Shown here one piece after another: positions 43,581 to 52,268 of a stretch of 52,529 nt of DNA. Under the pieces are notes generated by a model. The model did no database searches. It saw only the letters and a list, made by a program, of their open reading frames with translations, and was not told where the DNA came from. Source of the DNA: an uncultured Actinomycetes bacterium (lineage in GTDB: Bacteria; Actinomycetota; Actinomycetes; Nanopelagicales; Nanopelagicaceae); NCBI GenBank assembly GCA_903834515.1, contig CAILJM010000004.1, positions 1 to 52,529 of the forward strand, in the 5' to 3' direction. Within the stretch, counting starts at the first letter, position 1. Each line of letters opens with the position of its first letter. The position numbers and the translations under genes were made by a program.

Positions 43581-43799
43581 ATGAAACTTCACCTATCGAT
43601 CTTGGCATTTGGAATCGCAGTAGCGGCCGGAGCCACTTTCGTGCAGCTCGGTGGATCGCCACTCTCGACGACTTCACAAAGTTCTGCATCTGCGCTCACT
43701 TCCCCAAGTGGCAGCGGCACGATCGTTGCTTCGGGAGCTTCATTTAAAACGAGCGCAAAACCACAACTTCGAAGCGGCGGAGAGAATAACGACGACTAG
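43581..43799 (+). CDS. Small secreted or anchored protein, 72 residues
   Basis: Not a recognised family. It starts with a signal peptide or anchor (MKLHLSILAFGIAVAAGATF), continues with a low-complexity Ser/Thr/Gly/Ala stretch (about residues 30-60) and ends in an acidic tail GGENNDD. No cysteine is present. It is divergent from murT and 14 nt from the end of the convergent esterase gene. No ribosome site or TANNNT box is clear, so the evidence is the exported-protein layout and the fit in the gap. Confidence 0.5.
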   Translation: MKLHLSILAFGIAVAAGATFVQLGGSPLSTTSQSSASALTSPSGSGTIVASGASFKTSAKPQLRSGGENNDD

Positions 43800-43813
43800 A
43801 AGGTGAACTGCTC

Positions 43814-44746
43814 TTACTGAGCGACTCTAGTTAGCTCAACAATCCGAGCAGATAACCAACGTCGTAATTCGTAGGCCTCGTCGACCATAGATCCGTGGCC
43901 AAAGAAGCCATGAATCATCCCTGGATACTCTTTCAAAATAACGTGCACGCCGTCATCGGCCAAACGCTCACCATACTTTGCGCCTTCATCGCGCAAGCAA
44001 TCATGTTCGGCCAATGCGATCACCGCAGGGGCTCCGCCCTTCAATGATGTTGCGTGCATCGGAACCGCATATTTATTATCGAATTGATCAGCGGGGATAT
44101 AAGCATTCCAACAAGCCTTCATTCCAGCAGCTTCCAAACCAAAGCCCTGATCATGGTCGCGATAGGACTGATTGGTGTAATCAGTATCAACACAGGGATA
44201 GATGAGCATTTGATAAGCGAGCGCAATGCCCTGATCGGCAGCTTTGAGTGCAACTGCTGCAGCAAGGTTGCCCCCAGCGCTATCACCACCAACACCTACC
44301 TTTGTTGGATCGATTCCCAATTCAGTTGCATGTGCCAGCGTCCACTCCAACGTTGCGTAGCAATCATCGAATGGAATTGGGAACTGATGCTCTGGTGCCT
44401 TTTGGTAGTTAACGGCGATTACTGTGAAGCCAGTCTCCGATGCGATCTGGGTGAGCATTGGTTGATATTTCGTATGTTGGTTAAATACCCATCCGCCACC
44501 ATGGAAATAGACCAAGGCACCCGATCCGCTTTTATGGATCTTTGGTCTAATCGTTAATAGTGGAAGATCCGCAGTTGGCCCGGCGATATAACTGAATTCG
44601 ACATCGACATCGGTTGCGCTCTCGCCATAGATAAGTGGGGCGTCGAGGTCCGCCGCTCGCAATTGCTGCAGAGGAGCTGTTGATGCTGGTCCGCCATGAG
44701 CTTTACGAAAATCAAGAACTGCTTGGGCTTGTGGGTGCAGAGTCAT
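43814..44746 (-). CDS. Alpha/beta hydrolase, hormone-sensitive lipase family esterase
   Basis: A 310-residue cytoplasmic esterase of the HSL family. It has the oxyanion motif HGGGW (residues 82-86) and the nucleophile elbow GDSAGGN with Ser156; Asp in LAEHDCLRDEG and His in GMIHGFF complete the triad. Substrates are small acyl esters in relatives. It is a single-gene unit with TAGAAT 6 nt before the ATG. Confidence 0.92.
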   Translation of the reverse strand: MTLHPQAQAVLDFRKAHGGPASTAPLQQLRAADLDAPLIYGESATDVDVEFSYIAGPTADLPLLTIRPKIHKSGSGALVYFHGGGWVFNQHTKYQPMLTQIASETGFTVIAVNYQKAPEHQFPIPFDDCYATLEWTLAHATELGIDPTKVGVGGDSAGGNLAAAVALKAADQGIALAYQMLIYPCVDTDYTNQSYRDHDQGFGLEAAGMKACWNAYIPADQFDNKYAVPMHATSLKGGAPAVIALAEHDCLRDEGAKYGERLADDGVHVILKEYPGMIHGFFGHGSMVDEAYELRRWLSARIVELTRVAQ

Positions 44747-44752
44747 ATCAAG

Positions 44753-44758
44753 ATTCTA
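44753..44758 (-). promoter_or_regulatory. Candidate -10 box TAGAAT of the esterase gene
   Basis: TAGAAT (complement of 44753-44758) lies 6 nt before the ATG at 44746, with no Shine-Dalgarno. Confidence 0.5.
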
Positions 44759-44816
44759 GGCCAAAGTCACAGCGCTATTGCGGGGGTGGCTACCCGTTCA
44801 CAATAGATAGGTAACC

Positions 44817-44822
44817 GATAAT
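44817..44822 (+). promoter_or_regulatory. Candidate -10 box GATAAT of the Ig-like protein gene
   Basis: GATAAT lies 6 nt before the ATG at 44829; a TTCACA at 44797-44802 may serve as -35, with 14 nt to this hexamer or 16 nt to an overlapping TAATAG. Confidence 0.4.
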
Positions 44823-44828
44823 AGAAGT

Positions 44829-46688
44829 ATGAAACGCCTTCTTACTGCCGCACTCATTTCACTTTCAGTCGCATCCACCGGGCTCACCCCCGCCCATGCA
44901 GCGCTGACCCAGGCTGGCAGCATGACACCGATCGTCGTCACCTTCGATCAGAAGACCGTCACTCTCGAACCACCTACCTCGAACTCACCAGGAAAGTGGA
45001 CCTTCGTTGCGGCAAATACCGCGGTTGCAACAATTTCAGGCAATATTGCAACGCTCGTTGGTGCTGGGTATACGCGCATCACCGCTACACAGGCAGCAGC
45101 CGGGGGATATAACGCGGTCACGAGGGTCACAGAACTCACCGTGAAGAAGGGTGTTCCTGTTATCGCTGCAATTCCCAATCAAACGGTTCAATTCGCCGCG
45201 AAGAGCTTCACAATCGTCCCGCCTGCAAGCCCAAGTGATGGCGCTTGGAGCTACATGATCACTGGCGCTCCATTTGCAACGCTTACTCGCAATGTCATCA
45301 CCTTTAACGATGGCGGAATTGTTTATGTCACCGCTACCCAAGCAGCAACTCCAGTCTGGGCGAGCACGACACTCAATTTCATGGTCACTGTGGCACTCAT
45401 TCCACCGACGATTGGGACATTCGGCGATATTTCACTCAATCGCGATAGCGTCACAACGCTGACACTCAACCCACCAACGTCTAATTCAACAGGCGTCTGG
45501 ACATTTACCTCTAGCAACCCTGCAGTCGGAACAGTTACCGGCTCTACATTCAAACCAGTATCTATTGGCACAACGACGATCACCGCGACTCAGGCAAAAG
45601 CAACCCCATATGCAACTGCGAGCGTTTCAATGAAAATTACAATTACTGGAACTGCTCCTACTGTGAGTTCATGGCCGGCAATAACAGTTCAGTACTCGGC
45701 AACCTCTGCCAAGAGCGCACTACTCGTTGCACCAACATCAAGTTCGCCTGGTCTATGGAGCTACACATCGAGTGATCCTTCAACCGCATCAATATCTAGC
45801 AATACCGTAACTTTTATTAAACCAGGAATTGTTACTCTTACTGCAAATCAAGCGGCCTCTGGAAGTTACAACGCAGTCGGTCCCATCACTACGACTTTGA
45901 CTATCCAAGGTGCGCCAACGATTACATCGATGGTGAACTTACTTCGGGTCGCCGGCGATCCGGATATCGAATTAATTGCACCTACTTCGACATCGCCTGG
46001 CGTGATCACTTTTGTATCAAGTGACCCTAAAGTTATTGCCATCACTGGTAACACCGCGAAGATTGTTGGCGCTGGCTCTGCAATCATCACGGCAAACCAA
46101 GCAGCAAATACATACTGGCTACCTGGCTCTACCTCATTCACAGTCCAGGTCAATGGGATTATTCCGACCCTAGGAACATTTGCTCCGATTACTATCCCAG
46201 CAGATAACAACCCAGTCACAATCGCGGCACCGATATCTAATTCAAAGGGTACGTGGATATTCACCATCAAGGATCCAACTATCGCAAAGATATCTGGCGG
46301 ATCAATCATCGGTCTCAAAGTTGGGACAACAACTGTGAACGGTGTGCAAAGTGCCAGCGGGCTTTATGGTCAATCCAATATTCTTTCAGCGACAGTGACA
46401 GTGACTACAGCAGCGATCAAACCGACTCCGACGCCAAGTGCAAGCACCACACCAAAGGCGACGGTCACACCGAGCGCGACTCCTATCCCGGCTTCAAAGA
46501 TTGCACTTATTAAAGTCACCATTGCCAAGCGTGTGGTTACTGTTTCGAGCAATGTGAAGAGTGTTGTCGTAACTATCGATGGCAAAGTCAGTGGACTTGG
46601 ACGCCACACCTTGACCCCGGGCAAGCATGTTTATTTGGTGATGCAGGGAACAACGATCGTCTATTCAAAAACGCTGACCATTAAATAA
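44829..46688 (+). CDS. Secreted protein with six tandem Ig-like repeats
   Basis: A 619-residue exported protein: signal peptide to about residue 24 (AHA-A), then six repeats of about 80-87 residues spanning residues 30-530. Each has the pattern PTS-x-SPG-x-W-x-F followed by A-x-I-x-GN and ITA-x-QAA, like bacterial Ig-like (Big) domains that extend surface proteins. A Pro/Thr/Ser linker with TPTPSAS then leads to a final beta-rich domain of about 70 residues. There is no LPXTG or clear C-terminal anchor. Likely a cell-surface stalk or adhesin-like protein; the ligand is unknown. Single gene, probably leaderless. Confidence 0.85.
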   Translation: MKRLLTAALISLSVASTGLTPAHAALTQAGSMTPIVVTFDQKTVTLEPPTSNSPGKWTFVAANTAVATISGNIATLVGAGYTRITATQAAAGGYNAVTRVTELTVKKGVPVIAAIPNQTVQFAAKSFTIVPPASPSDGAWSYMITGAPFATLTRNVITFNDGGIVYVTATQAATPVWASTTLNFMVTVALIPPTIGTFGDISLNRDSVTTLTLNPPTSNSTGVWTFTSSNPAVGTVTGSTFKPVSIGTTTITATQAKATPYATASVSMKITITGTAPTVSSWPAITVQYSATSAKSALLVAPTSSSPGLWSYTSSDPSTASISSNTVTFIKPGIVTLTANQAASGSYNAVGPITTTLTIQGAPTITSMVNLLRVAGDPDIELIAPTSTSPGVITFVSSDPKVIAITGNTAKIVGAGSAIITANQAANTYWLPGSTSFTVQVNGIIPTLGTFAPITIPADNNPVTIAAPISNSKGTWIFTIKDPTIAKISGGSIIGLKVGTTTVNGVQSASGLYGQSNILSATVTVTTAAIKPTPTPSASTTPKATVTPSATPIPASKIALIKVTIAKRVVTVSSNVKSVVVTIDGKVSGLGRHTLTPGKHVYLVMQGTTIVYSKTLTIK

Positions 46689-46706
46689 TCCGACAGATGT
46701 AATTAC

Positions 46707-46781
46707 TGGAGCCTCAGGCCGGGATTGAACCGGCGACCTGTCCATTACGAGTGGACTGCTCTACCACTGAGCCACTGAGGC
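46707..46781 (-). tRNA. tRNA-Thr (CGT anticodon)
   Basis: Complete tRNA: acceptor GCCTCAG pairs with CTGAGGC, D arm with GTGGCTCAGTGGTAGAGC, anticodon stem GTCCA/TGGAC with loop CTCGTAA (anticodon CGT, reads ACG), T loop GGTTCAATCCC, discriminator T and encoded CCA (46707-46709). Confidence 0.97.
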
Positions 46782-46830
46782 CTGTTACTTACAAACGTTC
46801 TCTTGAATTAAACAAACGAGTACAAACCTT

Positions 46831-46850
46831 TAAAGACTTGTAAAGACTTG
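46831..46850. repeat. Two tandem copies of TAAAGACTTG
   Basis: Two direct, perfect 10-bp copies lie between the VOC gene end and the tRNA-Thr gene, in an AT-rich stretch that would hold the tRNA promoter. The role, if any, is unknown. Confidence 0.6.
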
Positions 46851-46856
46851 TATCAA

Positions 46857-47492
46857 CTAAGAGATCACTGCCCCGTTGCTAAAACCAATTGAGACGATCC
46901 CTGATTCACCTTCAGCTGTTGATGGATCAACCCACGTGACATCAAGATCGCGAAGGGCTGCGTGAATATCATCTTTGAACCAAGAGTCATCAAGCTCGCC
47001 ATTTGCGGCAATCTCGATCTTTGAAATCGAGGTGTGCGCCTTGCCATCAACTGATGGGTGATCATCGCAGAGCCATTGAATAAAGAATGGAAGCTCTGGT
47101 TGTTCTGCAATCTCGATAACACCGAGTTGCTTCCATGTGAGCTCAGTTCCATCTGGACGCTTGCGCTTGCCTTCGACTGCTGGGCGACCAAACTTATCTT
47201 CAATCGGAGAAATATCTTTTGTTGAGAAGACCCAGGTGAGCCATCCGCCACCCTCGTTAGCCTTCTTTGTTACTGCCTTACCCCACGCGGTTGCTTCAGC
47301 TGCTGGGTGATCAAGCGGGCAGACGATTTCAACATACTGGCCGTTGAGAAGTGAGGCGGTGAAGTTACGAGTACCGAAGCGAGGGTGGATTCCGCCATCA
47401 ACGAAGGCAGTCCCAAGCTGGGATCCAATTCTCTGAACGACATCTGAAACCTGGTCGTGGCTGGCAACGTAAGAGACGTGGTCTAAGCGCAT
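46857..47492 (-). CDS. VOC/glyoxalase-like domain protein
   Basis: A 211-residue protein of the glyoxalase-like type. It starts MRLDHVSYVAS, the usual first strand with a metal-site His, and has a later strand with YVEIVCPLDHP, then a second half (TSISKIEIA) typical of paired VOC modules. Relatives are mostly uncharacterised metal-dependent lyases, isomerases or dioxygenases. An ATG 18 nt further out (47510) is in frame; I prefer 47492 because a CATTAT lies 6 nt upstream and homology starts there. It is downstream of the peptidase gene on the same strand with a 66-bp gap. Confidence 0.78.
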   Translation of the reverse strand: MRLDHVSYVASHDQVSDVVQRIGSQLGTAFVDGGIHPRFGTRNFTASLLNGQYVEIVCPLDHPAAEATAWGKAVTKKANEGGGWLTWVFSTKDISPIEDKFGRPAVEGKRKRPDGTELTWKQLGVIEIAEQPELPFFIQWLCDDHPSVDGKAHTSISKIEIAANGELDDSWFKDDIHAALRDLDVTWVDPSTAEGESGIVSIGFSNGAVIS

Positions 47493-47558
47493 ATGCAAAT
47501 AATGCACCATGAAAAGGGGTGCTCATTACCATCTGGGGATTAGGCAAGAGCTAGCGAA

Positions 47559-49034
47559 TTAAGCGCCAGGGGCCTTACACGTAACCGATGCTGGTGGAAT
47601 CGCTCCGGTCAAGAGGAAGGCATCCACCTTTGAATCGATACAGACCGAGCCTCGGTTATGCCCAGTATGGCCATCGCCGTCGTAGGTCAAGAGCACTGAC
47701 TGAGCAAAGTCTTGATGCAGTGAGACCGCCCACTGATAAGGGGTCGCTGGATCGCGCGTCACACCAATGACGATCACTGGTGGGACTTTCTTCAATGGCG
47801 AGAAATCTGATGTGACTACAGGTGGGGCATGCCAATACTTACACGTGAGTCCCGCGTAACCGAGATAAGGACCAAAGACCGGTGCGACCTTTGCAAAATC
47901 TTTTTGATCTGCAGTCATCTGATCGATCGATCGAGGATCAGCAAAATCTAAGCACGAAATGATCTGCTGTAGGTCAGTTTGATTACTCATGAAGTGACCA
48001 TTGCCGTCACGATAGTTGTAACTGTCGGCCATTGCCAGGAGTTTCACGGGTGGTTTATTTGCAACGACTTCACCGAGCGCAGAAGTCAGTTGCGGCCAAC
48101 CTGTCTGATTGTCGTAAAGTCCTGATGCAATCGCCGTTATCGCGAGCGATTGGGTGAACTCACGTTTGCCGATCATGATGGGTTTGCCTTGCAAGCCATC
48201 AAGGAAAGTTGTGATCTGATTTGCGGTAAAAATCGGGTTCGTCGAGAGATAACTCTTCAACGCGAGATCAAAGCCTTTTGCTTGATACAAGTTCTGGTGG
48301 AAGACAGACTCTTGCGGGTCGATTGCACCATCCAAGACCATGCGTCCCACATCCTGTGGGTAGAGATCGGCATAAAGAGCGCCTAGGTATGTTCCATATG
48401 ACTTTCCAATAAAGTTGAGCGTGGGTGCACCAAGCACTTGTCGGAGCAGATCCATATCTCGCGCCGCATTGAGCGTGCCATACCTACCAAGTTTTGCACC
48501 AGCAGCGCTAGCGCACTTATCTGCAAAATCCTTCGCGCTCGCGATTGCTGCATTAAGAGACCTTTGATCAACAACCTTGCCATCAGTACTGAGATATTTA
48601 TCTTCTTGCTTATCTGTCAAACATCGAATTGGTTGCGAGTGATTCACGCCGCGTTGATCAAAGCCAATGATGTCGTAACGATCCGATATCTGCTTCGAAA
48701 CAATTGTCTCCCAGTTGTATGCGTAATCCACGCCAGAACCACCCGGTCCACCAGGGTTCACAATGAGTGCACCTAATCGATGTTTTGGGTCGGTCGCTAG
48801 ATGACGAAGTACGAAGAGTGAGAATGATTGATCCGGGACGATATTTGCGTAGTTATACGGGACTTTGAGAGTCGCACACTCGACACCCTTTGAACAACTG
48901 CTCCACCATAATTTCTGGTGCTGGTACTCCTGAAGTGAAGCGAATGTCGTCTTGGTCGAGAAATAAGTGAACCCAAAAATCGTAAGTAGGATTGAAAAAA
49001 TCAAGACGTTTGGGATTATCGTACGGCGCTTCAT
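47559..49034 (-). CDS. Exported alpha/beta-hydrolase peptidase, SlpD/tripeptidyl aminopeptidase type
   Basis: A 491-residue serine peptidase. It has an N-terminal signal or anchor helix (IIPNVLIFSILLTIFGFTYF, residues 6-25), the oxyanion motif NPGGPGGSG (93-101), nucleophile Ser212 in GKSYGTYLG, and the C-terminal TAP-like domain with Asp in TRDPATP and His in DGHTGHNRG. Relatives in Actinobacteria release tri- or dipeptides outside the cell. Its start overlaps holB by 4 bp (ATGA), so it follows holB in one operon, a pairing seen in several Actinobacteria. Confidence 0.92.
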   Translation of the reverse strand: MKRRTIIPNVLIFSILLTIFGFTYFSTKTTFASLQEYQHQKLWWSSCSKGVECATLKVPYNYANIVPDQSFSLFVLRHLATDPKHRLGALIVNPGGPGGSGVDYAYNWETIVSKQISDRYDIIGFDQRGVNHSQPIRCLTDKQEDKYLSTDGKVVDQRSLNAAIASAKDFADKCASAAGAKLGRYGTLNAARDMDLLRQVLGAPTLNFIGKSYGTYLGALYADLYPQDVGRMVLDGAIDPQESVFHQNLYQAKGFDLALKSYLSTNPIFTANQITTFLDGLQGKPIMIGKREFTQSLAITAIASGLYDNQTGWPQLTSALGEVVANKPPVKLLAMADSYNYRDGNGHFMSNQTDLQQIISCLDFADPRSIDQMTADQKDFAKVAPVFGPYLGYAGLTCKYWHAPPVVTSDFSPLKKVPPVIVIGVTRDPATPYQWAVSLHQDFAQSVLLTYDGDGHTGHNRGSVCIDSKVDAFLLTGAIPPASVTCKAPGA

Positions 49035-50173
49035 CGAAGTTGCACCATCATCGCTTCAATCACGAGCAACGGTGCCGCATTGAGCAGCAAGTTTGCTCGA
49101 GTCTTCATAATAATCTCAATCTTTGCAAGAGTTTTTTCAGAGGTGCTCTGAGATGCCATGGTCTGAACTACGTCAGCTAAATCAATATTGATGAGTTCAT
49201 CTGTGGATCCAGCTTGAACTAAGAGTACATCCCGATAGAGAGTTGCGACATCTAGAAGTGCGCGGTCCAAGTAATCCCTGACCATTCTTGTCTGGCGAGA
49301 TTTCTGTTCCTTCTCTAACTCTTTAACGGCCTTTGATCCACCAACGACCATCTTTGTGCCTTGTTGACCCCACGCCTCTTTCAGCGCCGCTAACTCACGA
49401 TCATTCTTTGCTTCAGCATCGCGTTCAGCCTGGGACTTAGCCGCATCTACCAAGCGAGCGGCAGCGCTAAAGGCGGTTGCAACATCGACGATCGTTGTAG
49501 GTAATTTCATGATGTCATTGCGGGTATCGCGCGCAGCTTGATCGCGTGCCAAGTATCTGGCGCGGCCGATATGGCCTTGGGATGCGGCCGCTGCGAAATT
49601 AGCAAGGTTGAGTGAGATGCCTTCACTCTGCAGAAGTTGTGAAACTGCATTGGCCGAAGGTGTTCGAAGCGTCAGATTGCGCGTTCGAGACCTAATCGTT
49701 GGCAAGACATCGGTGATAGTTGGGGCGCAAAGCAGCCAGATCGTGCGTGAAGATGGCTCCTCAATCGCCTTCAGCAGTGCATTTGCCGCAGATTCAGTCA
49801 AGCGATCGGCATCTTCCATCACAACTATACGGTAATTGGCAACAGATGGCGTCCATGCTGCACGTGTAATGAGTTCACGGATCTCATCGATCTTGATTGA
49901 TAGGCCTTCGGTTTGAATTAATTCAACATCCGCATGTGATCCGGTGAGGGCGGTACGACAATCTACGCATTCACCACACCCGTTACTGGTGCAGACAAGC
50001 GCGGCAGCAAAGGCGAGCGCGGCATTCGATCTCCCTGAACCAGGTGGACCAGTAAAGAGCCATGCATGAGTCATATCTTGTGATTCATCCGAGCTATCGC
50101 GAGCTGCAACCAATGCGCGCTCAAGGACGGCGACAGTCTCGCTTTGATCAATCAGAGTGTGAAATACCGACAT
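49031..50173 (-). CDS. holB: DNA polymerase III subunit delta'
   Basis: Clamp-loader subunit, 380 residues. It has a degenerate P-loop GPPGSGRSN in which the usual Lys is Arg, a feature of delta' proteins, a zinc-site CTSNGCGECVDC and the clamp-loader motif SRTIWLLCAP. The C-terminal domain is helical. It starts directly after the stop of the MFS-tmk gene (TAAATG) and overlaps the peptidase gene downstream, so tmk, holB and peptidase are one operon. A tmk-holB order is common in bacteria. Confidence 0.93.
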   Translation of the reverse strand: MSVFHTLIDQSETVAVLERALVAARDSSDESQDMTHAWLFTGPPGSGRSNAALAFAAALVCTSNGCGECVDCRTALTGSHADVELIQTEGLSIKIDEIRELITRAAWTPSVANYRIVVMEDADRLTESAANALLKAIEEPSSRTIWLLCAPTITDVLPTIRSRTRNLTLRTPSANAVSQLLQSEGISLNLANFAAAASQGHIGRARYLARDQAARDTRNDIMKLPTTIVDVATAFSAAARLVDAAKSQAERDAEAKNDRELAALKEAWGQQGTKMVVGGSKAVKELEKEQKSRQTRMVRDYLDRALLDVATLYRDVLLVQAGSTDELINIDLADVVQTMASQSTSEKTLAKIEIIMKTRANLLLNAAPLLVIEAMMVQLR

Positions 50174-52210
50174 TTATTTTTGGAGCTTTGCGCTATTAAT
50201 TTTTAAGAGTGCGAGGTGCGATACACGTTCCTTTATCTGATCGTGAATCGCTTCTATGGATTGCGTGGCATCGATGACTGCATAACGTTCTGGATCGATA
50301 TTTGAAAGATTGAGGAATTCATTACGTACTCGTTCATGGAAAGCAAGCGGTTCAGATTCCAAACGATCTGGGTTTGCCCCAGCGCGTTTCAATCCAATCT
50401 CGGCTGGTAGATCCAAAATAAATGTCAGTGTTGGCGTTAGTGATTCAGTAGCCCACCGTGAAATACGAGCCACTTCTGATGGTGCAAGAACTCGACCAGC
50501 GCCTTGATAAGCGATCGATGAATCAATGTAGCGATCAGTGATCACCACAGATCCAGCATCCAGAGCAGGTTTAATCATTGAATAGACATGGTGGGCACGA
50601 TCGGCTGCATAGAGCAGGGCTTCACCGCGTGGTGAGATATGACCCGTCTCATTCGCTAAAAGAATTTCGCGAATCTTTACTCCAAGTTCGGTTCCGCCAG
50701 GTTCGCGGGTAAGTAAAACCGTCTCACCGATTGACTCTAAATAATCCTTGAGTAATTTCGTCTGCGTCGACTTGCCCGAGCCCTCGCCACCTTCGAAGCT
50801 GATGAAGATCCCGGATCGAGTAGCCCCAGTAATGCCACCAAGTTCACCTCGGACTGCGTTTTTGATATCTGACCAGAGCGATACCGACGGGCGATCCTTC
50901 ATGCGGTGATACGAGAGGACTCCGACTGCAAGGCCAATAACTCCGGCCGCAAACATAGTGAATGCCGCTCCGTTATACGCGACTGTGTATCGACCAAAGT
51001 GATAGGTATGGCGACCAATAGAAGCGGCGATCACAGGGGCAACCGCCAAGACCAATACAAGTGAGATGCGGATCAAACTCTGCACGAAGGCAAAGGTGCG
51101 ACCACGGACTTCATCTTCGACTTCTAGTCCAAGCATCGTGAAACCAGTGACCCACGAGAGTCCAGCAAAGGCACCAAGCAAGACCACAAAGACAATTGCA
51201 AGAACCAAGTTTGTGATCGTGGCTAATACGATCAAGAAGAACGAAGAGACTGCTAGTGATGCACCAAAGATGCGTCGACGTGAGAACTGACTAAAGAGTT
51301 TTGGTCCCGCAGAAATACCTAGAGCCAATCCGGTAAAGACTGAACCGAAGAGCACTCCATAAGCGGCATCTCCGGCATGGAGATCGCCGACAAAAGTACG
51401 AGCTAATCCAATGACAGCTCCCGCCGCAAAGAATGCACCGAGCATTCCAAAGATGAGCCCGGAGATGATCTTTGACTTTGAGACAAATTTGAAACCCGCG
51501 AGCAGAGATGTCGCGATATTTTCGTTTGCTGCAGTTTTCGATACCCCACCCTTAGGAAGTCCCTTAATTCGAGAGACAACCCAGGCGGTGTACAAGAATG
51601 AGATGGCATCGATATATAACGCGAGGTCAGCTGTCGATGCATAGCGATGCGAGACGATCTTCTCTAACCCACCGGCAAAGAGCGCGAGCAATGAGAACAT
51701 CACTGCTGCGATCGGTGCAGTGCCATACGATGCAAGAAGGGTTACTTGGTTTGCTGACTCAAGTTTGTTTTTGGGCACCAGGTTAGGGACTGATGCCTCT
51801 TTCGCTGGTGACCAGAAGAGCGTCACTGATTCAACAAGAACGGTGGCGGTATAGAGCCAGAAATAGTTACCAACGAGCGGTATAGATAGGTATAGACCAA
51901 AGCGGAGGATGTCGCAGACGATCATCAATCTACGTCGATCAAACCGATCGGCAATCACACCAGCGATCGGCCCCAAGATCACGGCGGGGAGCAACCGAAC
52001 AATAAAGACGCCAGCTATCGCAAAGTTCGCCTTTGAGTAGTTGCCACCAGCTAACTGTTGAGCGAGCGCAGTCGTGGCCAACAAGCCCAACCAATCTCCA
52101 AACGATGAGAAGGCCATGCTGTTCCAGAGCTTTCGAAAAGCTGGAATAGAGAGGACAGAGCGCGAATCAGCCTGAGCAGGGGCTCCGGGGTATGGCATCG
52201 ATTGCGACAT
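50174..52210 (-). CDS. tmk: MFS transporter fused to dTMP kinase
   Basis: A 678-residue fusion. Residues about 20-440 are a 12-helix MFS permease of the EntS/MFS_3 type (RKLWNSMAFSSFGDWLGLL at the start, GVIADRFDRRR loop). Residues about 467-678 are thymidylate kinase, with P-loop EGGEGSGKST (473-482), TREPGGTELG, and the DRY motif in ITDRYIDSS. The kinase makes dTDP for DNA synthesis and must be the essential part; the MFS part has no known role. The reading frame is open throughout. TAGACT lies 6 nt before the ATG. Such fusions occur in other Actinobacteria (from memory). Confidence 0.93.
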   Translation of the reverse strand: MSQSMPYPGAPAQADSRSVLSIPAFRKLWNSMAFSSFGDWLGLLATTALAQQLAGGNYSKANFAIAGVFIVRLLPAVILGPIAGVIADRFDRRRLMIVCDILRFGLYLSIPLVGNYFWLYTATVLVESVTLFWSPAKEASVPNLVPKNKLESANQVTLLASYGTAPIAAVMFSLLALFAGGLEKIVSHRYASTADLALYIDAISFLYTAWVVSRIKGLPKGGVSKTAANENIATSLLAGFKFVSKSKIISGLIFGMLGAFFAAGAVIGLARTFVGDLHAGDAAYGVLFGSVFTGLALGISAGPKLFSQFSRRRIFGASLAVSSFFLIVLATITNLVLAIVFVVLLGAFAGLSWVTGFTMLGLEVEDEVRGRTFAFVQSLIRISLVLVLAVAPVIAASIGRHTYHFGRYTVAYNGAAFTMFAAGVIGLAVGVLSYHRMKDRPSVSLWSDIKNAVRGELGGITGATRSGIFISFEGGEGSGKSTQTKLLKDYLESIGETVLLTREPGGTELGVKIREILLANETGHISPRGEALLYAADRAHHVYSMIKPALDAGSVVITDRYIDSSIAYQGAGRVLAPSEVARISRWATESLTPTLTFILDLPAEIGLKRAGANPDRLESEPLAFHERVRNEFLNLSNIDPERYAVIDATQSIEAIHDQIKERVSHLALLKINSAKLQK

Positions 52211-52216
52211 AAGGGC

Positions 52217-52222
52217 AGTCTA
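52217..52222 (-). promoter_or_regulatory. Candidate -10 box TAGACT of the MFS-tmk operon
   Basis: TAGACT (complement of 52217-52222) lies 6 nt before the ATG at 52210, with no Shine-Dalgarno; the spacing and hexamer equal those of murT. Confidence 0.5.
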
Positions 52223-52268
52223 TCGGTCGGGCCGAAGGGCCCCTCAAGCCACCAAATTGAGCGAGGAT

